From: Malurus cyaneus samueli | Taxonomy: Eukaryota; Chordata; Aves; Passeriformes; Maluridae | Reading direction: 5' to 3' | NCBI GenBank assembly: GCA_009741485.1 | Contig: CM019220.1 | Coordinates: 3,276,526-3,340,525, forward strand | Length of the DNA stretch: 64,000 bases | Part shown: in pieces, positions 37,801 to 50,520 of the stretch | Layout: each line of letters begins with the position of its first letter | Numbering within the stretch: position 1 is the first letter of the stretch | Notes under the pieces: model-generated | Told to the model about the DNA's origin: nothing | The model's input: the letters and a program-made list of their open reading frames with translations, nothing else | Databases searched by the model: none | Translations under genes and position numbers: made by a program

Positions 37801-39747
37801 CTGGAAACAGGACATTGCTGCTCTAGCTCTCAAATCTGGCAAAGGTTAATGTCACTTTGAGCAAAGCTCTTTGCTCATTTTATGCTAATCTTATGAAAGT
37901 TATATAAAAGTAACAACTCTGTGGCTCTTCTGAATGTAATTTTGCTAAGGGGAAGATCTCAACCTTTTTGAAGTTGGTGGCAAAATGCCACTGACTTGTT
38001 CAGCCTTTAGCCCTCTGTGTATCAACCAGAATGTGCAAATACATAAACTTTTTCAGTGACTTTGACTAAACCTCTGCACACACATGCAAGTTTTGCAGAG
38101 CATTAAAACCAGGCAAAATGCAGCACATGTACTATTTATACATTGAAAAACTCCAATTCTCTTCAAAGCCAGATCTTCTGCAGTATCATACAATTACTTT
38201 CAACTGCTTATATGCTTTCACTTGCAGGACTTACCTTAAATGTCTTTAAAAGATAGGAAGGAATTTCTACCAGGAGATAGCATGAAAGATCAAATATTTT
38301 CCCTGTCTTCATTTTCTTTATCTCTTTAGAAGGCTTAGAGACAGCAGCAGGTAATTCAGGGTCTACATTTTTGAAGAACATCAGCCTTTAGCTGTTCCCA
38401 TTACCAAACCAAGCCTTCAGAAAAAACGTGGTCACTTCATAAGGATGTCTGGCAAGAGTTGCATTCTTTTGAGGAAAAGATCTTAATCTTTATCTTCTAT
38501 TTAAATAAAATATGAAATAACTAAAAAGACAGAAAGCAAAAAAAAAAAAAGATGTAGCCCCTCTGGTAGGATTATAGAAGAGAGGAAAACATCTTTTTGG
38601 CTGGCTTTGTGCTTGTCTTCATGAGTAATTAAAAAGAGGTGGCAGACTTGGGTTTGAAAACAGGAGGAATGTGCACTTGCAGCAGTGTGTGTGTAAGGGC
38701 TTAATTCTACTTTTAGAGCTCATGAAAGTCCTTTCCAGAGTTTAGTTTCAGGTAATACTATGACAGTCAGCTACAATTGCAAATGGATCATCAGTTGTCC
38801 CGAAACAAGACATGAAGTTTGTGTGAGGCAGAAATAGTGGGTGTCTGCAGGACTGTGGAAGTTGAATTTGGAGGAAAGTGATGTTTTTCATTTCAGTCTA
38901 TTCTCAAAACAAATTTATCACATACCACCACATTCCTCCTGTTCATCCCCCCTTCATCTTTTCCTTTAATTATGCTAAATAAACAGAATAAACATCTCTT
39001 AGAATGAAAAGATTTATTGCCACTCCAGCATTTTACTTTATCAAGGAATGGGCTTCGATCCTATAGATGGGGGGCTTGTTTCCTGGCTTATGACTCCTTA
39101 AACATTCCTGTATTATCAAAAACCTAATAAAAATTAAGGCAGTGTGGCTTTTCATAGCTCTATGCCTCAAATTAGTTTCCTCTCACAGCTGTCCCTGCTT
39201 TGTTGTGCTCATGGTGGGTGCTGCAAACCCTCTCTGCCCTCCAGCCAGGGCACTGATTGGATGCATCTGCAAGTCCCAGGCTGTGGTAATTCAGAAAAGA
39301 GGGATCATAAACAGATTTAATTGCTTGTTTGAGTTTCACGTGTGTCTTTGTTATTTTCCCACCTTGGTTTGTATCTGCCCTGTAAAGTGTAGCCCAATAG
39401 AGCCATTAAATTAGCTTACATTCACTGTGGATATTAAACATGTAAGTTTGAAGCTGGTGAGAGGAAAAACAAGTGAGGCTGAACTTTTCTCCTCTCCTTT
39501 CTGAAATGGCACTGTTCAGAAGTCCCAGAAGGCTTCAGGAAGAAGGTAATATTTTAATTGCCTTGTATTTCTCCAGGAGATTAATAGCACTGTCAGTGCA
39601 GGAGAGGGCATGAAGCTGAATTACACACAGGAAGTTGCATGACAAGAAATACAAACTGGTGGCTCTGAAGGGCCAAATCCTGCTCGTCTGAGTCCTGTGT
39701 GCTGTGGGGATTTAAGGCCAGCTGGTCATGGTTTTGCTGTGCTGCAG

Positions 39748-39796
39748 ATGGACAGGATGAGGGCTGTAGGTCCCTTCCATCTTAAATGTTCTGTCA
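39748..39796 (+). mobile_element. Possible CR1 3'-terminal scrap
   Basis: ATGGACAGGATGAGGGCTGTAGGTCCC-TTCCATCTTAAATGTTCTGTCA lines up with the terminal part of CR1 elements (GGACTNGATGATC, AGGTCCCTTCCAA, ATTCTGTGAT). It is only about 50 bp and diverged. The match could be coincidental. Confidence 0.4.
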
Positions 39797-42700
39797 CATG
39801 CCCCTGGCTGCAGCATAAACATGAGTGTACATAAATACAGGAACTTGCTCAGTAATTCCTACTGGAAAATCCATTACTTTAGTGGAAGGAAAACATTTCT
39901 AACCAAATCTCTGTGCCTGAGTCGCATGCCAGGGCATGGAGGAAGAGGGGAACTGCTGTTGGAGGTGAGTAGGTGCATTACTGAGGGTGTGTCAGGGGGT
40001 TTAAACTCTCTCCTGAATTTACTTACAGCCCTACTTCTAAGTCTGATGCCTCAATTTCTTATTCTGAATGGTTCCCCCCTCTAATTATTGTTCTTCTAGC
40101 ATGAATATGCATCACTGTTTCTGTTATAAACATCACAAGTAAGTGGGAAGATGTGCTGTTGTTAGATTTTGGCACTTTTTTTCCCTCCAATATTCTTCAT
40201 GTTGACTCTTCAGCTTATGCTGAGTATTAAAAAAAAAAAAACCCAAACAAAGGCCTTATTGTAAGGGAAGAAATATTAATGGCTGAGAAAAGAAAACATC
40301 AAAATTGCTGTTTGGTGTTTGGTCCTTGGAGTGTTTTTCCGTTCAGGTTGTCAGCTGGCAGGGGTTGCTCAGCCCAAACAGATGTTCCTGTTCTCAACCA
40401 GAGTCTGACTGCAGAGGGACAAACTGGATTTTTCATTGCTGGTATTTCTCATGAGAGAGGGAGTGATGTGAAACTTAGTTTGTACATTACCAGCGAGAAA
40501 ACAGCTGTTTCCATGAGCTCCAACTCTACATTTACAGTAATATTTCTGTTTAGCCCAGCACTGAAGCTCCTTGGTGCCTACAAACATCAATGGTTTGTAC
40601 AGTGTGTTAGGGGAACTCTGGCCTTGGTGGGTAAATCATCCCTTCAATGCAGGGTGTTGCATTTATTTGTGAAATTAATGGATTTTGAAACTTCCTGCAG
40701 ATAATGCTCATTTCAGAGTCTTTAGTGAATATGTGTAATGGGGTTGGGGGTATTCTTATTGAAGTGACTGTGTGAGACATGGTACAAACATTTCCTGTAC
40801 ATGGGAGTTGTCAAACACCTCTTAGATCAAAGGAAGAGAAGATGCTACTTAAAAAAAAAAAAAAAGGAAAAATACAGGTAAGCTCCTATTTTATTTGTCC
40901 TTTTAAGAGATGAAAGGATGACTCTGCAGAATAATCTACACTATTGTGCGGAAGTTCTAGTTAGTCTCATGTTTTTCCACAGCAGGAGAGATGGATGTGA
41001 GCTTAGTCTCCTGGTTTTATTCTCCCTGGTGAATTCCAGTCATGATTCATTCTCACTAATGAGATCAAAGCACAGAGTTCCCTATCCACTAACACACTGC
41101 CTCAAAGGCATTAATTGCTTCTCCAAAAAAAAGAAAAAAAAAAAAATACATATATATGTTGGCAAAGCCACAGAACTTGGTGGTGTTATTGCAGGTGCTT
41201 AACCAACCTTTGAGCTTGAAAAAAAATTGATTTATTTTATTGCACTTATGCCAAATGAATCGATGAGGGATTACTCTGCAGCTCTGCTGACATGAAAGCA
41301 AAGCCTGGCAGGTAACAGCTCTTTGTGAGCTCTGCCAAAGGTCAGTCCCGGGCTGGGTGTCGGAGCTGATGTAGGACATGCTGATAGAGATAAGGGTGAT
41401 GAACTTCTATTTTCTAGCTTGAGGAATTGATAGGGCAGCAGAACTGATAGAAACGTAGCTGTAATGCTTTTCTAAATGGGCTTAAATGGGATTGGCACTG
41501 GAGAGGTGTTGGCAAATTATGGTGTGCTCAGTTCTGCTTTTGTGAAGTGTTCATTGCACTCGGTTCTTATTGTTACCACCGATCAGAAAGGTTGGCCTAG
41601 AGCACAATTATTTCTTTGTTTTAAACAGTCCAGCTTCTGGAAAATGTGGTGTTTAAAATATATTAAAAAATAAAAAAAAATACAGTGGTGTTTTACATAC
41701 CAGTTGTTTCATGATGCCAGTTAAATTCCAGCAGGTGTGTATTGCAGGTGTGGATGATCAACAGTATATGACAATCCTGCTTCTAATTTTCCTCTAATTT
41801 CCTTGATTGCTTGTGAGTTAATTGTGTGTGTAGTGAAAGAAAGACTTCAGAATGCTGCTTCATCAGTTAATTAAGAGTAAATCAACACATTTCAAAAGAC
41901 GATAAAATGTTTTAGACTTTTATTTATGTTATTTTGAGCTGTACCTGCTTCTTGAAATTTCTTTTTCTTCTTCTGAACTCTGCTCTGCAAAGCTGTTGCG
42001 TAATTGCAGTTGGCTGACGAATGAGAAGTTAAACAACAGTTCGGATACTAATCAAGAGCTACTTTTGTATTTCCAAATCTCTCCAACACCTTTGCACTGC
42101 TTCCTTGCAGAAGGAATGCTGAGATGGAGGGATGATTTGGATTTAGTTTGCTAAGGAGTTTACATGAGTATATATATAATTGCACCTCTTTTTGCCAATT
42201 GATTTTATTACAGTGCTTAATGGTTTGTTGAATAGTTTATAGGATAATGAATGTCATTTCCTTGTATTATACTATAAATAACTTGGCAAATTTTTAATTA
42301 GGATAATCACGGTAGCTTTCTCTACTGCTGTAATCAAGCTTTGCTTTTTGCATCCAAGGAGTAACGTACATCTGTATCAAGTTGGACCAATTATGTTTTT
42401 CTAGAGAGTACAAGATTGTATTTTTTTTTTTTAATAGCACTTCCTTTTTTGAACCTTGGCTCTGCTTCTGTTGAAATGATAATTAGCTGCATTGCATAAT
42501 TTTTATTTAATATTTTGATTAGAAGAATGAAGAGGACATAACTTTTGTTCTGTGTCAAATTTTGAAGTTCAGCTTTCTGTGGCATTCAAAGAAAATAAGG
42601 CATCTCCTAGCACAGTGCTCAGTTTCAGCACTTTGGTTTGTAATCTCTATTTTAGAAACTAAAAATTACGGAAAAAGCAAGCTATTCCAGCAAAAGTTTG

Positions 42701-45418
42701 CAAGTGCAAGGAAATTTTTTCAATTAAGTGTATTAATCAGGGAAAAAAAAAAAAAATCAAACTTTTTATGAATTGGTTAGTCTTGCCTGTACTCCTTCCA
42801 GTGAAGCTTTCTACTGGAGGAGAGTCCTTAGGTTCATGAAGGAATTCTTGAGGAGAAAGAGTCTAACTCCAGTTTTTCTCTTCTGAGCAAGAAGCTGTTT
42901 TCTAGCACCTCCAGTTTCATAAAACATTCATGAAGTTTCTGTCTTACCATATTGCTGTTTTGTAAATGATGATGGATCTACAGAAAGGCCAACTCCCCTC
43001 CTCCACAGAACCCAAAAACCTAGACAGTTTCAAATTCACCATTTCCTCTATTACTTTTGTAAATGCAGCCAAGTTTATGTTAAGGGCTGCCTGGTTTCCT
43101 GCCTCTGCTGTAACTGACAGCATAAATATCCATTTCATTGCTGAGATTTGGGAGCTGCTAACGTGCCTTTCACCACATTGCAGAAGGTTTCTACAGCTTT
43201 GCAGCTCCCTTGCAGATCTCCAGCTGCTGGCTCGCTGTACTTTTGCAATTATGTAATCAAATACAAATCTAAGCATGGCCATTTCTCTAAAATACAGAGC
43301 CTGAGAAAACTACAGAGAGCAATGATAAGTCAGGAAACAATCCAGTGGAAATACAGAGTTAAATGTCAATGTCTGCACTGTGCCTTGTTAATATTTCACA
43401 GGAACGCCGTCAACTTGTTGTAGAGCCCAGAGGATTTATACATTTTTCTGACAGATGATCATGATTCCCATCAGTACACTTAATGCCAACATCTGTAGGG
43501 TTCTACCTAATTTGGAAAACAAATCTATTCTGTCCTCATCAGAAAAAAATACTTTGTATGTTCCAGGAAATGCTTGTTACCTTGGGGTCATTGCAATTAA
43601 GTGGAGGACAGAGATTTTTCAAGGGGTACCATTACACCTCCCTTTTGGCTGCTGGCTTTAAAGAGTGCAGGTGCCAGCTCCTGGACTTGGCATTGCAAAG
43701 AAAAAATACTTTTGATCATGGGTCTGAGTAAATACGTGAAAATAGAGTATAAACATGATCATTAGGGAAGTTTTGGTCCTGCTGTCTCTGTTTTATAGGT
43801 GAAGAATGCTGAGAATGTATTATAGACAACATCCTAATCATCACTTTCTTTAAGCTCTACTGTATTTTTCATTATTATTTTATGCCTTTATTGGTCATTA
43901 GGGAAAATTTCTTAAAATTTAGGCTTTCTAACCTTGTATTCATTAAATCATGGCCAGTCTAGATATCAAGGACTAGGACAGCTGTATAAACATTCGTTTT
44001 TCTTGAATCTCTTTAAACTTCTTCAGAGCTGGTGAAGATCTCCCCATCAACCTCAGTTTCATTTTGCTAAATAAATACAATTTGACTTGATCACTTATCT
44101 TGGTGATCTTTATTCCTCAGATGATATTTCAGCAAGCTGGATTTCTAATTTTTTTTTTTTTATGTGGATGTGATAATACTCAAGGAAAAAGTTTTTCTTT
44201 ATATTGGTGCAAAGATTCATCTTTTTTATACAAATGTAGTTGTGTGATGCCAGTGTAGCATTACTGCAAGCTGAAATAGGGGTGGAGTAGAAATAAAACT
44301 CTTTCTCTGGCGAGCACACCAGAAAACTCAGGGAAGGCAGCCTGCCTGGATTAATGATGTATATCCATGCCTAGAGCAGGAAAAGTCTGGCCAGGAATTA
44401 TGAAAAATGATAACAGAATTTCTCATGAGCTGTTTGAAAAATAACAGAAAATGGGAAATGTTAGCTCAGGTTTGGTAAAGAAAAAATGGGGCAACTTTTC
44501 AAAGAGGTCATTATTTCTAGGTAACTCATAAAATTATTTCCCTATAGGTTATGTAGTGCTGCAGATTTCTTGTATTCATCACTTTTAAGTTATGTAAAGT
44601 AACTATATTAAATTACATGTTGTTGATTTTTAATTTATGCAGTGCTTAAGGCAATTACCTTCAGGGTTGAGGGGAAAAATCAGAATTTTTCATGAAGTGG
44701 TCTCTTTTATGTTGGTGCTGTTCAACCAGACCATGATTAGAAAAACTTAGAAAGGTTTTTACCTGCCACAAGTTGATTTCTATTGGATATTTTTTTAAAA
44801 AAATAAAAAAAAAAAAGTTTTCTTTTGCATGATAAATGTACAGTTATGTACTGAGATGTCAGCCTTGAGATTGTCTTGGTGCTGTGTTCTTTTGACAAGA
44901 TGAGGAAGCATAATGGTGTCTATCAGTGAATCTGATCAGAATGAAAGTGAACTTTCAAGCCAATAAAGTGAATCTCCCCCACTTTATTTGAAGCAGCACT
45001 GAGTTAAACAGGAGCAATCCTGCATTTGGGTTTGAGTGATGAATAGGGCTTCAGTTTCAAAGGTTATTTTCTCTGTCTTCTTGATGCAAACTCATTGTAC
45101 ACTGATAAAAGGTTGCTTCTGACTCACCTGGTTCCTCTGTGGATTTGGGTGTGCAGAGGTCCAGTTTCTAAGTGTATAAAAGATGTTTCATACAAAGTAG
45201 TAACTCCTTGAGCTGCTTTTTGTTTTGCTTTCATCCTGATAATTTTTAATATTTTTAGTTGTTTCTATTTTCATCTTTTTCTTGTCCGTGGTAACATAAT
45301 TTCATTTGGTTTTTGCTTCTTTGACAGCAGACCGCTGTTACTGTTGGCCTTTTCCCTTTTCAAAGCAGGGAGACATCTTCCTTCCCATAGGTTTTTTCTG
45401 TGGTATCATTAAATAATT

Positions 45419-45716
45419 GTATCACAGATCTTTAAAGGCCATCAAGTCCTTTCCCCTGCCATGGACAGTGACTTCAACTGCATCAGGTTGCTCAGAGCCC
45501 TTTTTGCCTTCACAGAGAAGAATTTCTTCCCAATATCCCATCTAACCCTGCCCTCTGTCACTGTGACCCCTTGTTCTGTCACTCCAGACCCTTGGCAAAA
45601 ATCCCTCTATTTTATCTCTCTCCTCCAGGCTGAACAACTCCCAGATCTCTCAAGCCTTTCTGCCCTAGAGAGGTGCTGCAGTTGCTGATCACCTTTGTGG
45701 TCTCCTCTGGACTCAC
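45419..45716 (-). mobile_element. CR1 LINE 3'-end fragment, diverged
   Basis: Read on the minus strand this is an older CR1 copy. Plus-strand landmarks in order: GTATCACAGATCTTTAAAGG, CCATCAAGTCCTTTCCCCTGCCATGG, AGAATTTCTTCCCAATATCCCATCTAACCC, CCTTGTTCTGTCACTCCAGACCC, TCCTCCAGGCTGAACAACTCCC, and TTTGTGGTCTCCTCTGGACTC. The order matches a CR1 3' UTR running into the end of ORF2. Indels have shortened the 3' tip. Non-coding. Confidence 0.9.
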
Positions 45717-48460
45717 AAATGATGTCACTTGGTAGAAATGAGAAGGGAGATGGTGTCCAGTGATGTTTGGGTCAGTGCAGAGAACCATGAGGGCCAAACA
45801 ATGTCCCGAGGCTGGGAACAGTCAGGGAGTAAAACCATGAAAAGTGTTTTTTATGCAAGCATCCAATGAGAACCTCAGAGACCTTATTTTTCAGAGGTAA
45901 AATCAGTGGGGCTGGAACAGCTCTGGAAACGTGGATTTGTAACTCATTCATCTTTGTACATTGTGAGAGCTTGTGCAGTTCCCTCTTAGCGCTCACAAAT
46001 CCAGTGATTTTATTCTGCTGCAGATGCTAAAGTTCATTTGGCCTGGCAGATTCATCTCTGTGGGAGGTAAAACTGGTCACATGTCCACCAAAAGAGACGA
46101 ATTATGGAATCAGCTCTACCTCCTCACTCTTCCTACTGCAGTGTCATGTCCCTTTTAAGCTAACATCCTTCCCAGTGGGAAGTTGCTGATGGAAAAAAAA
46201 AACAAAGGAAAGTGCTGGCGCAGGTGTGGGCTGGGGTAAAATGCTCTTCTGACGTGGATGTCCATCAGCACAGCAGGAGATGGAAAGAGACAACCAGTGG
46301 CCAGGAGAGTTCAAGGATTCTTTCTTTTGTGAAGCGCAGTGTGGGTGGATTTGAGTGTTGGCACCTCAGTCCATGGTGTGATGGGGATGGTGCACAGAGA
46401 TTTCAGCAGAGCCCAAAATCCTGCTGGGGCTCTGAGACACAGCTCGGCTGCTCACTCTGCCCTTCCAGGGGCTGCTTGAAACACATCCATGTTCCCAGCT
46501 GATCACCTGTATTTAATTTACCATTTTATCTGTCAAATTCTGATAATAATGATAAAAAACATTCATCGCTCCATCTAGCAAAACAATTAATAAAACACTG
46601 TTGGACTAAAGAATCTTATCCTCTTTTTATTCTGAGTTTCATTGATCAAAACTTTCCCAATTTTGAAGCCTGTTTACAATACTCCAATGTCATATTTCTA
46701 TTTCCTCAAATGGCACGTTTCCAAAATGCTTTCAAATACCCAGCCATTTTAATGAACACCTCAAGGGATCATTGAAATATCTTTAAACAGGTGGTGTGAG
46801 TTTAAAAAAGTCTTCCCCTGTGTATCCATCTGCATTCATCACCTTAGGTCATCCTCAATATTCATGTCTTCTACCTGGAATACTGGTTTTGTCCTCAGTA
46901 ATAACATGTGATTTTCTTCAAAATGAAGCATATGGTTTATTTTTCTTGTTAAATTGCCCTTAAAATATCATGATTTTTTTTTTTTTCTGGTATTTGTATC
47001 TGCCAGGATTGGAAGACTTATTTTTGCTTAAACTATCTCAATATTTATGATTGTTTTCATTACTAAGAAGCAAATAACAAAAAAAAAATACATCTTTTAT
47101 TTGTGCAGATACACAAAGCAGCTTTCAAATATTCTTGGTGTGTTGCTGGATTTAACCTAAATTTTCCTCCCAAGCTATCATAAATTTAGTCTCACAATGC
47201 AATCTTTGGGAATACTTTCAAAATCATTGCTGTTCTTTTCTTGGCCTTTTTTGTTTGTTTTGTTCTTTTTCTCTCCCTCCTTTCATGCCACTACAGGAAA
47301 TGAGTCTAAGAAAAAGTTGTTTAAAAATGTGTCCTTGAAGTGTAGAGTAAGATTTGATGGTGGAAATAAAACAGTCTTGTATTTTTATCAGTCGAGTAAA
47401 GGTAAATGATGAAAAAATATTGTTTATTAATTCCTAGACCTCAGTTTAGTTAGACTTGGTTCGATCAATGTTGGTCTTCAGATACATGAACTTTTTTGCT
47501 TATAGTTCAAAGAAATTTGTTGCAATGAGAGAATTATTCTGTATACTCACTTGTTCTCATATACTCTTTATACTCAGCCCACAGTGGCTTAATGAGAAAT
47601 AGATTGAAATATTCTGTAGAAGTCAAACATTATGAGGAAAAGCCTGGAGTTTGGTTGAGAGGATGAATTTCTCTGCTGGTCGCAGAGTTTAGGTGGATTC
47701 AGGGCAGGGCTGGGGTGGCCAGGGAACAGTTCCCTCCATCCGTGGTGGTCTCTAGGGGCTCTCAGCAGTGAAATCACTCAATAACACCAGTGTGATGTGA
47801 TTTTATGGGCTGGTTTGGTGGCAATCCCCAAGTGACAGTGTAATAATGTCTCTGATTCTATTCAGGAAATAAATGTTTACCACACTTCTTAAATGGAAAT
47901 AACCACACAGGTCTTTGGGGCTGCCTTATGAATTCATGTGGCCCAGTTACCAGTGCTCAAACACATTTCCGTGGGTTTTTTTTTATAGATAGAAAAAGAA
48001 TAGGTGTCACTGTTCTGCAACAGGTGTGCTTTCTGTGAGATGGCACTTTAAATCTACTTGAGCGTCATTATTGAAGAGACTCAAACAGTTTAGATCTTAA
48101 TTGATATTAATAGGAATAACCCTCAATGACATGAACTTGGCAAGCCAGAAATTGCAGCTGTTCTCAGCAGTAGTGGCAGTAACAAAGATAATTAATTGTT
48201 TTTCCCTGGGAGATATATTTAGATTGCACAAACTAAATATTCCATTCCCTGAGCCCTAATTCAGGCTTGTATTTGTTCTGCAAATACTGGAAGTGAAACT
48301 AAAGTTAATATTTTTTGACTATCACACCGTAATATAAACTATTACAATTATTTTTGAGAAATAAATAATTTTAAATATTTATTACACTAGCCTTCCAGTG
48401 ATGACTTAAGCAGTTGATGTTGTGTATGATTTTATTAGCATAAAATACCTAATAATTGGA

Positions 48461-48478
48461 TTTTTTTTTTTTTTTTTT
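48461..48478. repeat. T18 homopolymer
   Basis: 18 consecutive T between GGA and GG. Confidence 0.95.
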
Positions 48479-50481
48479 GGTGAATTTGTAAGAGCTGGTA
48501 CTTGACCAAGCCCCAGCAGTAATGTGCAAATGGGATCGTATTGAATATTGCAGAGTGTGTGTTCCTGGCAGAGTTTTAGACAGAAAGGTATTCCTGAGTG
48601 AGCACAACTTCATTTGTTAAGAACTAACAGTCAGCATTATAATCCTCCTGGATTATTAAAGAATACATCAAGATGCAGTTCTGAAGTGCACAGGGATGTG
48701 TTAATGGCACTGTAAAATGTTTATATCCATCGTGCAGGAGGCCTCTGTCTGGGTTATTGATTGCCAGGCTTTAAATTCTTCCTATTTTGCCTTAAAAAGA
48801 GTGGGAAGGAATCTTCACAGATCTTTCCCTCTCTCAGTATCAAGTGGGCTGAGCACCTGGGGAGTATTTACTTCTGCTCCTGCTTCTTGAAGCGATAATA
48901 GACACCCCCACAAGAATGTATATTCATATGCTCTAAGTGTGTGGTTTTTATTAACACTTATTTTAATAGTGGTTGTATAACTCATGCATTTAAATGCTGT
49001 TCTTTAAAGCGCTGGCATTTTGAGCAAGGGTTTCTTTCACTGGTTATTTATTGCTACAATAGAAAGTCTCTGGAGTGGGGATAATTTTGTCACATTGATA
49101 ACATCCACCCTGCAAACATAACATGCATGGGATGCTCTGTTGCTTGCTACAACAGTCATTTCCTATTACAGGTTTTAAATCTCTGATATCCTAAAAACGT
49201 GGAGCTGCCTCAGGTTGGGCTGGACACAGAGACAGCAGCTCTGAGCAAAGCAGGTGCCCTTCAGCACCTCCACAAATGCCTCCCTTCACAGTCAAGAAAT
49301 GAGGCTTTATTTCCCCAAACTAATATGGCATTAAACCACCAAGCTAAACATTTACCTTTGTGATGTAAATATTTCCTGAGCTCAGCTTCTATCAAATCCT
49401 GCAGTTATTTGCGCTGCTCAGGGAGAGGCACGGACTTTGCAGCAGGAAAATGTGTTGTTTATGAATGGGATGAAGCTCTTTTCTTCACTTGCATCTTAAA
49501 TGCAATCTGAATAATCCATCATGCCCTGCACACAGCAAAAGTAATAGGTGTGATGAAAGTCTGATTAGGTGTAATCAGCAGTGGTAGTGATCTGAATGTT
49601 TTGTTCTATATCTTCCCTCAACCTACTGCCTAGAAAACCTACTTTAGTGCATTGATACAAGTTACTTGAGTTCATCAACTGAGTTAGTGAAGAACCCCAT
49701 TTCTTGTGATTTCCCTTGGCTGTTTTTACCATTATATGACTGTAATATCAGTTACTTTGGATATGCATTAAAAATATTAGAATATTAAAAATAATGCACA
49801 ATCTAGGCTGGCATTCAGGTCCACAGCTTGTCATCAGCAGTGGATTTGAGAGGTAAAACTGCTTTTGCCTGTGCCTTAAAGTACAGAGAGCTGTTCTTAA
49901 GAAATGCCCAACTGGGGAAAACTTAAAAATGTAATGCCACCAGAAAAAAATACAAAAACAAACCCACCTAAGAAGTGTTGTTCTTACTGTGGTCATAGAT
50001 GAGGCCAAACCATCTCTTGCTGCAGTGCATGTGCATACATTCTGCAGGATTGTTGAGAATTGTGTCTGCTCCAGTGATTTAGCTCAGTTACTGAGATTGT
50101 GTGGAGCAGCTGCGAGGAATAACCAGCACAGCACCGACAGAGCAGTCTCCTCAATAATTCTGACTCCAACCCACTCATGAGTGAAATCCTTCTATGCAGA
50201 GCTCCCAAGCCGTGTCTGTCTTCTGGGGAGAACTGCCTGCTCGTATGGTTCTGCATCTCTTTCTTTCCTGCTGCTAGAATATAATTAAAGTTGCTAAAAA
50301 TACATGCTTTCTAATATTGTTTTTTCTGCGTAGGCGTCTGCTGTTACTCTGTTCTCAGGGGAGGAGCTGGTATAAAGATGAATGTCACTTAACTCTATTA
50401 AGTGGCCCATATTGCAGAGGGATATAAAAGCTCCTGATTTGTGGCCTGATCCAAAGTCCCATGAAGCATTTAAATTAAAAT

Positions 50482-50482
50482 G

Positions 50483-50513
<31 letters not shown>

Positions 50514-50520
50514 ATGTATA
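50482..50520. repeat. TA microsatellite
   Basis: Nearly pure alternating TA of about 39 bp with two AA phase shifts. Confidence 0.93.

Larger units (their letters stand above)
28886..45418. other. Long intronic stretch, mostly unique
   Basis: Contains a 16-bp tandem duplication (30472-30503), recursive-splice-like composites (31919 and 33121), a possible CR1 scrap (39748-39796), a 52-base T run (37749-37800) and scattered A/T homopolymers. The 141-codon frame at 40279-40704 has no recognisable domain. No gene seen. Confidence 0.55.

Noticed and set aside
40279..40704. 141-codon open frame on the plus strand
   Set aside because: No domain, no homologue recognised and no exon-like splice borders. 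Consistent with a chance ORF.
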